Part shown: piece by piece, positions 58,475-64,000 of the stretch
How positions within the stretch are numbered: the stretch's first letter is position 1
How the letters are laid out: each line of letters opens with the position of its first letter
NCBI RefSeq assembly: GCF_041624475.1
Contig: NZ_JBFJUX010000015.1
Span: 1-64,000 of the forward strand
Direction: 5' to 3'
DNA length: 64,000 bases
From: Litorivivens sp041624475
GTDB lineage: Bacteria; Pseudomonadota; Gammaproteobacteria; Pseudomonadales; Spongiibacteraceae
Notes under the pieces: generated by a model
Told to the model about the DNA's origin: nothing
Database searches by the model: none
Seen by the model: the letters and a program-made list of their open reading frames with translations, nothing else
Translations under genes and position numbers: made by a program

Positions 58475-60676
58475 CTAGTTGCAGGTTTGAAAGCGCACGT
58501 TGTCGATGAGAACCGTATCGTCTACACCCATCCCCGCAGAAGATCGCAGGCGAAGCTGGGGGCTCAATCCGCCCAGATGGGCTGAAATGTCAAAAAATTC
58601 GGAGCTGGTTTCGTCTTCGGCGGGACCGGCGAGTTCTGTCAGCAATACCCATCCGGCGTCGTTACCCCCATTAAACTCGACCTTAACGTAATCAGCGGCA
58701 TCATCGAGCGACAGTTTTCTTACATCAAAGCTCAGTGACACATGGCTGAAGTCGCTTAGCCCTTCCATCGCCCGCTTGGCCCCCTTGTCGGGCCCGCTGA
58801 TAGACAGCCATATGCCACTGTCAGTATTACGCAGTGATACCCCGCCTGTGGCCGCATTGTCGTCGTCGCCGTTTTCGGTCCATGGGTTTGGTGACCAGTC
58901 GTTGTCGCCAAGGCTCCCGGCATAGCTATTGCTTTCAAAGTCATCCTCGTAGGGGGTGGTGCAAGGCGGACTGGGGTAGAGCGACATCAAGGTGGCGTCG
59001 CCATTATCGACGTAGAGATGCTGGCAGGACTCGGTATCGATGGCGAGCCCCGCGCCCACCTTGCTGTCAGCAACTTCAGGGGTATTGTAGCTGCCCTCGA
59101 GCTGGCCATCGAAGTTGAGCTTGAGCACTCGCTGGTTGTCAGTGTCGAGCAGCAAAAAGCTGTCGGTAAAAGGAATATGCGCAATGCCGCTGGGGATGCC
59201 GACCCCCAAGGGCAGATTGATTGTCGCTTGGCGGTTCAAGTCGCCCTGACGGTAGATGACCACTCTGGGGCTATCCCCGAAAAGCAGGACCGACTTCCGC
59301 CCTGTCGCCAGTACGGTATCGGCATAGTCGCCCGAGGCGGTTGTACCGATATAGGAAAGGCCGGTGACCTCGGTGAAATCACTTGGAATCCGCAAACTGC
59401 CAACTAGGCTTAGATCATTGGCGAGGTAAAGCCTCAGCCGATTTGCCCCGGTGTCTGCAACCAGAATATGTTTATTCCAAGTGCCGCCCCCCAGCCAGGC
59501 GACGCCCTTGGGGTCTGAGATTCCCCTCGGGGCCGAGGTATGCAGGAGGGAGCCGACCTTGTCAAACAGCAAAAGATTTGATTGTGCAACCGTTAGACTG
59601 GCGCCGCCGCTTGGCAGGGTGACGCCGTCTATGACCTCGCCTTCGGGTGCAAAGGCGACGCCCTCGGGGTGTTTATAGCCCAGCTTGCCGGTGTTAACGG
59701 TGAAGTCGACAGCCCCCGGAATATAGTCGGCGCTGCAGCTGCCGGTGTTTAGGCAGAATCGCCCGCACTCGCAGCGCGAGGTCAGTTTTAACACCGGGCG
59801 TTCGTTAACCCAGGCTTCCTCGCTGGAGCCAAATTGAATGCTGGCATTGTTGTCCAGCACGCGAAACATTAACCCGAAATTGTCAGCACCACCCACCCAG
59901 CGCTGCACGAGCGCGGTGATATCCCATTCAACGGGGCCCCAGCCCGACGGACTGACCGTCGCGATGGCCGCGGCCTGGGTTTCGCTATCTCCGCCCGGTG
60001 CAGTCCAGGCGACACCGGCTCGGGCGTTGTTCCAGGTGGCCGCGGTGCCGTCCCATTCGGTGGTTACGGGGTAAACCGCTATTTGCATCGGACCCGACGC
60101 AAAGCCGCCGTAGGAATAAAGTTGCAACACCGCCTTGGCGATATTGGTGGTAGCGGCATACTGCTCAACGCGAAAGCTGATCAGGCCGCGCTCTTCGTCT
60201 GTCCCCTGACTTATTTTGAATTTTTTGCTGGTGCCGTAGTTACTCGTGGGAAATCCCGACTTGATATAGGTGTCCTGTAGCGGGGTAATGGGAGTTGTTG
60301 TGGGCGGAGCGTAGACTGTGACCGGTCGCCGGGTTTCAACCGACGCGGAAGCCCCGGCGGTGCCGGTAGCGGTCACCACTACCGGGGAGAGGGTGGTGCC
60401 GGTGAAGGTGGCGCTGTAGCCTAATTGGCTGGCGCCATCGAGCACTGTAGTAGGGATATTGGTGTAGTTATCACAGTTGCTGCTGTTGGCGAGCCAGCGG
60501 GCATGTTGTAGGCCGGCTTCGGCGGCGAAGGCCGCCGCCTCCTGCTCCTGAGTCGAGCGCACCAGGTGCACCGCCACCGAGCTGTGTCGGGATAGCATCA
60601 GGGCGATGGCCGCAGTCAAAAACAGCGTGACCACTACCAGCATAAAAATATAGCCCTGTTGTTGCCGGTGCCTCAT
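58475..60676 (-). CDS. GspK/PilX-like minor pilin with DNRLRE, beta-propeller and jelly-roll domains
   Basis: A 733-residue protein, several times larger than a usual minor pilin. The N-terminus GYIFMLVVVTLFLTAAIALM is prepilin-like but has no Glu at +5, as in GspK. A helical stretch (AAAFAAEAGLQHARWLAN) follows. Residues about 131-300 are a DNRLRE domain (DTYIKSGFPTSNYGTSKKF). A cysteine cluster lies at 302-314. Residues 330-565 are NHL-like propeller repeats (HPEGVAFAPEG, HILVADTGANRLRLY). Residues 576-733 resemble a MAM/jelly-roll lectin-type domain (DDFESNSYAGSLGDNDWSP). This looks like a fibre-tip adhesin. The stop of the next gene overlaps its start. Confidence 0.85.
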   Translation of the reverse strand: MRHRQQQGYIFMLVVVTLFLTAAIALMLSRHSSVAVHLVRSTQEQEAAAFAAEAGLQHARWLANSSNCDNYTNIPTTVLDGASQLGYSATFTGTTLSPVVVTATGTAGASASVETRRPVTVYAPPTTTPITPLQDTYIKSGFPTSNYGTSKKFKISQGTDEERGLISFRVEQYAATTNIAKAVLQLYSYGGFASGPMQIAVYPVTTEWDGTAATWNNARAGVAWTAPGGDSETQAAAIATVSPSGWGPVEWDITALVQRWVGGADNFGLMFRVLDNNASIQFGSSEEAWVNERPVLKLTSRCECGRFCLNTGSCSADYIPGAVDFTVNTGKLGYKHPEGVAFAPEGEVIDGVTLPSGGASLTVAQSNLLLFDKVGSLLHTSAPRGISDPKGVAWLGGGTWNKHILVADTGANRLRLYLANDLSLVGSLRIPSDFTEVTGLSYIGTTASGDYADTVLATGRKSVLLFGDSPRVVIYRQGDLNRQATINLPLGVGIPSGIAHIPFTDSFLLLDTDNQRVLKLNFDGQLEGSYNTPEVADSKVGAGLAIDTESCQHLYVDNGDATLMSLYPSPPCTTPYEDDFESNSYAGSLGDNDWSPNPWTENGDDDNAATGGVSLRNTDSGIWLSISGPDKGAKRAMEGLSDFSHVSLSFDVRKLSLDDAADYVKVEFNGGNDAGWVLLTELAGPAEDETSSEFFDISAHLGGLSPQLRLRSSAGMGVDDTVLIDNVRFQTCN

Positions 60677-61671
60677 CAGTTAGCGCTCCGAATGCTTAAG
60701 GTATTGGACAGCCGTATACGCTCATTGCCGCGGGTTAGCTCCAGGGTGACCACAACTTGGGGGCGCCCGCCCGCTTCAGGCAAACGTTCGACGCCAAAAT
60801 AGCTGACACCCTCGGCAAGGGTTGTGTTGGTAAAGTGCGCGCCCGTGGGATTTGCGCCCGGAAAGGACGGATTGCGCTCAATCAGGTTGCTGCCGCTCAG
60901 GTGGTAGACAACGATATTGTAGGTGTCTTCGTCCACCGCGCCGTCGGCGTCGTCGTCCTTGATATCTCCAATGGGGGAGCAGATGAACAGCAGGCAGGAT
61001 TCGCCGGGCACGCCGCCCTGGCCATCGCCGTTCATGTCCGATGGCGGGTCTTCGTCAATGCTGCCGTCGCCGTCGTTGTCGATGCCGTCTATCGGGTCTT
61101 CATCGAAGCTGCCGTCCTCATCGTCATCCCAGATGCCGCCGACGGAGATATCGACAAGCCCGTCGCCATTGTCATCAATGCCGACGATACCGGCTGCAAG
61201 GTCGTTACTCTGGTCGGCCTTGATATCCTCATCCACGCGCTCCGGCTCGCCGGGATCGCGCACGTTGTTCTGGTTGAAATCGTAGAAGTCCTGGTCGCGG
61301 TTGGCATCGGCCCAGCCGTCATTGTCGCCATCGAGAAAGGGATCCATGCTGATGGCCAGCACAGCGGTGGCCAGCACGCTGCCCGATTCCGGTGGCTGGG
61401 CGGGGATGCTCTGCTCGCGCACATTTTCCCGCCATGGCGTTGCCGGGTTGTCGTTTAATGGCAGGAATAAGCGGTTGCTGGCCCTGACGCTGCGCGCAAT
61501 GCGTTCCATGGCAAAGCGGGCGTCGTTGCTTAGGGCCAGTCGGGCCTCAACCTGCTGCTGGGTTTGCAGGGCCTGGTTGATGATGGTGGCCAGCCCGGCC
61601 GCGAGGGTAGCGCTGATCGCCACCGCCAGCAGCAGCTCGAGCAGGGTGAAACCGCGGTGTGTGCTGCTCAT
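60676..61671 (-). CDS. GspJ/PilW-like minor pilin with calcium-type aspartate repeats
   Basis: A 331-residue prepilin with cleavage G7-F8 and E12 at +5 (RGFTLLELLLAVAIS). The head domain has an inserted acidic segment at about 110-250 with at least six D-x-D/N-x-D-G motifs: DGDNDGWAD, DDNGDGLVD, DDDEDGSFD, DNDGDGSIDED, DMNGDGQGG and DDDADGAVDED. These resemble thrombospondin type 3 or dockerin-like calcium loops. Two cysteines (ESCLLFICS) lie in the insert. ATG 61671 overlaps the upstream stop (ATGA). It is probably co-translated with its neighbours. Confidence 0.87.
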   Translation of the reverse strand: MSSTHRGFTLLELLLAVAISATLAAGLATIINQALQTQQQVEARLALSNDARFAMERIARSVRASNRLFLPLNDNPATPWRENVREQSIPAQPPESGSVLATAVLAISMDPFLDGDNDGWADANRDQDFYDFNQNNVRDPGEPERVDEDIKADQSNDLAAGIVGIDDNGDGLVDISVGGIWDDDEDGSFDEDPIDGIDNDGDGSIDEDPPSDMNGDGQGGVPGESCLLFICSPIGDIKDDDADGAVDEDTYNIVVYHLSGSNLIERNPSFPGANPTGAHFTNTTLAEGVSYFGVERLPEAGGRPQVVVTLELTRGNERIRLSNTLSIRSAN

Positions 61672-62147
61672 TGTGCGACCAGCCATTCGAGTCGTTGTTG
61701 GGGGCTGATGGCGACCCGAACCCAGAGAATGCCGTCATCCACGCCCGTTCTCGGGTTATTGTCGAGGTCGGCGTTGTCGGCATCGTGCCCGGCAATATAG
61801 ACATCGACGCTGACTGTCTCGCCGTTGCCCATGGCAATGGTGTCGCTGAGAGTGGTCGGTGTTGTCTCGTCAATCGCCGCGCTTTCGAGCTCGCCAAAGG
61901 GGCGCGACTTGATGCGCTCGGCCATGGCGCGCAGGGCGTAGTACTCGTGCAGTTGCTGCTCCTGAAAACTGGCGCCGGCGCTGGAGGAGCGCAGGGCGTC
62001 CATCGCGGGCACCAGTAATACCGCCACCAGAAACACGGCGGCCAGCACTTCGGGGTAGGTCAGGCCGCGCTGGCCTGTGGCTGCGTTTTTCAAGCCTGAG
62101 CAATGGCGTGTTGTTGTGGCAGCGGGCTTTCGGCGCTCTTGGCTCAT
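61668..62147 (-). CDS. GspI/PilV-like minor pilin
   Basis: A 159-residue protein with a longer leader (28 residues) before G28-L29 (QRGLTYPEVLAAVFLVAVLL), E33 at +5. The head is short and ends in RVAISPQQRLEWLVAQ. A small acidic patch (HDADNADLDNNPRTGVDDG) also looks calcium-like. The gene overlaps both neighbours by four bases. Confidence 0.82.
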   Translation of the reverse strand: MSQERRKPAATTTRHCSGLKNAATGQRGLTYPEVLAAVFLVAVLLVPAMDALRSSSAGASFQEQQLHEYYALRAMAERIKSRPFGELESAAIDETTPTTLSDTIAMGNGETVSVDVYIAGHDADNADLDNNPRTGVDDGILWVRVAISPQQRLEWLVAQ

Positions 62148-62707
62148 GGCGTCACGCTGATTCTGCCGGTTACCGGGTCTACGGTAATGGTTCGGATGTC
62201 GTTGCCGGCGGCTACGATCACCTCTGCGTCCAGCGCTCGGTAGCTAGCCGTTCCCTGCTGAAAATACGGCTCGCCCTTGGCGTTGAAATCCAGGTCGCTC
62301 TTGGGTGGTACGCCCTGATAAACGAAGTCTCTGCTCTGTACACGGGTGCCTTCGGTGCCGGCGCTGGCGCCCAGGGTAATATCCAGCAACTGCTTGCTCT
62401 GGGGGTGGCGTATATCGTAAACGCGGTTGGTCGGGTTGGAGCCCGGCACAATCCGGTAGACCTGTGCCCGGTGGGTGCTTGTACTGACGCTTACGCCGTG
62501 CGGCACTCCGGTGCGCAGGGCCTCACTGCGCGCCAGCTGGAACATATCGGTCAGCTCGCGGCTGGCGTAGTCCAGCTTGGCGCTTTGGGAGCTGGAATTG
62601 CCCGCCACAAAGGCAACCGCAATAACGCCGAGGATACCCACCACGAGTAACAGCTCAACGAGGGTGAAGCCCCGGCGCTTAGCGCGTATGTTGTTATTGG
62701 CTATCAT
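62144..62707 (-). CDS. GspH/FimT-like minor pilin
   Basis: A 187-residue prepilin starting at ATG 62707 with cleavage G13-F14 (RRGFTLVELLLVVGILGVIA), E18 at +5. The sequence ELTDMFQLARSEALRTGVPHG is diagnostic of FimT/GspH. It is the first gene of the minor-pilin operon, which runs H-I-J-K on the minus strand toward the GspG-like gene. The divergent gene to its right is the PilM-like protein. Confidence 0.86.
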   Translation of the reverse strand: MIANNNIRAKRRGFTLVELLLVVGILGVIAVAFVAGNSSSQSAKLDYASRELTDMFQLARSEALRTGVPHGVSVSTSTHRAQVYRIVPGSNPTNRVYDIRHPQSKQLLDITLGASAGTEGTRVQSRDFVYQGVPPKSDLDFNAKGEPYFQQGTASYRALDAEVIVAAGNDIRTITVDPVTGRISVTP

Positions 62708-62977
62708 CCGTGAAGCAGTGAGCACAGGTGACCTCGGCGAACTTAAACGGGGTGACGTTCCAGCCCTCAGTATGGCCCAAGGGGACGTAATCGTCATGCT
62801 TTGGCGGCGCTGCTCAGCTAGACCCGGTAACTCATTGAAGTTAGTGTACTATACTGAAAGCCACTAACAGCCCGTGTGGTTGGAGGCCAGCCGCTTCAAC
62901 GGCTGGCGGGATGCACCAATAATAAGTGGCCGTTCGGCGCCAGCGTCATGTGGCCACAGCAAGAGGTAGGGGGAAGC

Positions 62978-63043
62978 ATGATGAGCGGAGTCTACCGAGC
63001 GCTCTGCCCGGCGCGTCGCAATCCGGGACGGGCTGGCGTTTGA
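62978..63043 (+). CDS. Short upstream ORF overlapping the PilM-like start
   Basis: A 21-codon frame beginning ATGATGAGCGGA, with a strong AGGGGGAAG Shine-Dalgarno, ends at TGA 63041-63043, which overlaps the TTG start at 63040 in the next frame. It may be a leader for translational coupling. The peptide (MMSGVYRALCPARRNPGRAG) has no recognisable function, so protein coding is uncertain. Confidence 0.4.
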   Translation: MMSGVYRALCPARRNPGRAGV

Positions 63044-64000
63044 AAATCAAACCAGACTGGTTATTCGCCGGCAGAGCGAGGCGCTACAGTGCTATCGGGC
63101 TGTCCTTTCTTGAGGATGCGGTCAATCTGGTGCAACTGGATTGCCGAGGCTCGGTTCCGGCCGTCTCGGCAGCGTCATTGATCGCTATAGACGGCAGTGT
63201 CGATGAGTTGCTGGAATCTCCCGAACAATTGAAAAGTCTGCTGCAACCGGCTCTGAAACAAAGCTTTGTCGGGCGCCGGGTGTACAGTTGCTTACCTGCC
63301 GAGCACTACCGCCTACTCTATATTAACTACCGCCAGCCCAAGAGCGGCAATGAGGCCACGGCTGTTCTCGAACAGGTTCGGGAGCGATTGGACGGGCCGG
63401 TATCTGGCTATGTCATTGATTACCTGCCTATCAGGGCCAAAGCCGCCAGCGACGAGAATCTTGCGCTGGTGTCGGTCAGCAGCAAGCCCGTGGTTGAAGA
63501 TTACCTCGATTGTCTGCAGCGTTCAGGTTTGTATGTTGATGCGCTGGAAATTGCGCCGGTATCGATAAATCGCCTGCTCGGAACGGTCGCTGCAACGGAT
63601 GATCACCACAACAGCGCCTCACTTACCGTGGGGCGTTACAAGTCGACACTGTCAGTTTATTCCGGGCGTCGTTTGATTCTCGATCGAGAAGTGCAGGTGG
63701 GGGAGCGGGATATTATTCAGCAGCTCTGTCGATCACTGGATGTTGACGAGGGCCTGGCGCGCCGTATGTTGAAGCAGGGTGAAGCGGGGGCCGGCCAGCC
63801 GGGCAGTTCAGAACTTCCCTCGACGGTTGGGCAGATTGTAAAACCGCTGTTGCTGAAGCTGGCCCATGAGTTTGACAAGGCTCAGGCCTATACCGCCTCG
63901 CAAACTAGGGGCGAACCCATCCGCCATATTTATCTGCTCGGTGCTGCCAGTGACTGGCCCCTCGCTTCGCGCATTCTGACAGAGATCATTGATGTGCCTG
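63040..64000 (+). CDS. PilM/GspL-like actin-fold protein, partial
   Basis: An open frame runs to the window end with 320 complete codons. It starts with TTG 63040 (LKIKPDWLFAGRARRYSAIG); the only upstream in-frame alternative, GTG 62950, has no ribosome site. The sequence resembles PilM/MshI-type actin-like ATPase domains: IGLSFLEDAVNLVQL, VDALEIAPVSINRLLG, SASLTVGRYKSTLSVYSGRR and HIYLLGAASDWPL. PilM links the platform to PilN/PilO. PilN, PilO and secretin genes are expected beyond the edge. Confidence 0.75.
   Translation, partial: MKIKPDWLFAGRARRYSAIGLSFLEDAVNLVQLDCRGSVPAVSAASLIAIDGSVDELLESPEQLKSLLQPALKQSFVGRRVYSCLPAEHYRLLYINYRQPKSGNEATAVLEQVRERLDGPVSGYVIDYLPIRAKAASDENLALVSVSSKPVVEDYLDCLQRSGLYVDALEIAPVSINRLLGTVAATDDHHNSASLTVGRYKSTLSVYSGRRLILDREVQVGERDIIQQLCRSLDVDEGLARRMLKQGEAGAGQPGSSELPSTVGQIVKPLLLKLAHEFDKAQAYTASQTRGEPIRHIYLLGAASDWPLASRILTEIIDVP

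Noticed and set aside
60757..61458. Plus-strand 233-codon frame opposite the J-like pilin
   Set aside because: It mirrors the Asp/Gly-rich repeats as Val/Ile/Ala-rich sequence and is a shadow.
1..64000. tRNA or rRNA genes
   Set aside because: I saw no cloverleaf-like segment or conserved rRNA sequence in the intergenic gaps; a tRNAscan/Infernal run would settle it.

Overview
The window is chromosomal DNA of a GC-rich gammaproteobacterium, probably a marine one outside the enterics. Three gene blocks have the order I know from Pseudomonas aeruginosa: rph/yicC-gmk-rpoZ-spoT-ridA, yifB-ubiK-glnK-amtB, and clpB-pgeF-rluD-bamD-pilS-pilR. The haloalkane dehalogenase, the TorF-type porin ahead of glnK-amtB, and the DUF4212 sodium symporter pair fit a Cellvibrionales-like marine bacterium, but I cannot fix the genus.

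Layout. 1-626: remnant of an IS3-family element. 685-1752: wecA. 2011-5936: ftsY-ftsE-ftsX-rpoH; the rpoH upstream region carries a near-consensus CIRCE operator and a DnaA box. 6068-8148: gmd-fcl for GDP-L-fucose. 8257-17241: rph and yicC (divergent), an inserted AbiE toxin-antitoxin pair with a SEC-C protein, then gmk, rpoZ, spoT and ridA. 17472-25622: GST, PagL-like outer-membrane protein, rsmD, DUF423, trmB, haloalkane dehalogenase, rep, yifB and ubiK. 25732-29702: an exported collagen-like protein, then a nitrogen-regulated unit (NtrC-like sites, sigma-54 promoter, torF-like porin, glnK, amtB, terminator). 29746-47739: recG, an SDR protein, tesB, a cupin, pilR-pilS, nadE, bamD, rluD-pgeF, clpB, a DUF4124 protein and ilvI-ilvH. 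47840-49843: a two-subunit sodium:solute symporter.

50087-64000 is the most unusual part. A histidine kinase, a CheY-like regulator, a GAF/degenerate-GGDEF/EAL protein, a secretion ATPase and a GspF-type platform protein are packed at -1 to +11 bp spacing. A GspG-like pilin gene follows. A convergent set of overlapping genes encodes four minor-pilin-like proteins (H, I, J and K positions), and a PilM-like gene runs off the window end. The ATPase is a STAS-MshEN-T2SSE fusion, so it may combine phospho-switch and cyclic-di-GMP input, and the gene directly before it encodes a likely cyclic-di-GMP phosphodiesterase. The J-like pilin carries about six aspartate-rich calcium-type motifs. The K-like pilin is 733 residues long with DNRLRE, beta-propeller and jelly-roll-like domains. 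I read this as a candidate undescribed type IV pilus or type II secretion-like adhesive system with its own signalling module.

Several families of intergenic palindromes (CCCTCACCC/GGGTGAGGG nested hairpins and TTGC-GCAA REP-like elements) recur between genes. I saw no rRNA, tRNA or CRISPR array.
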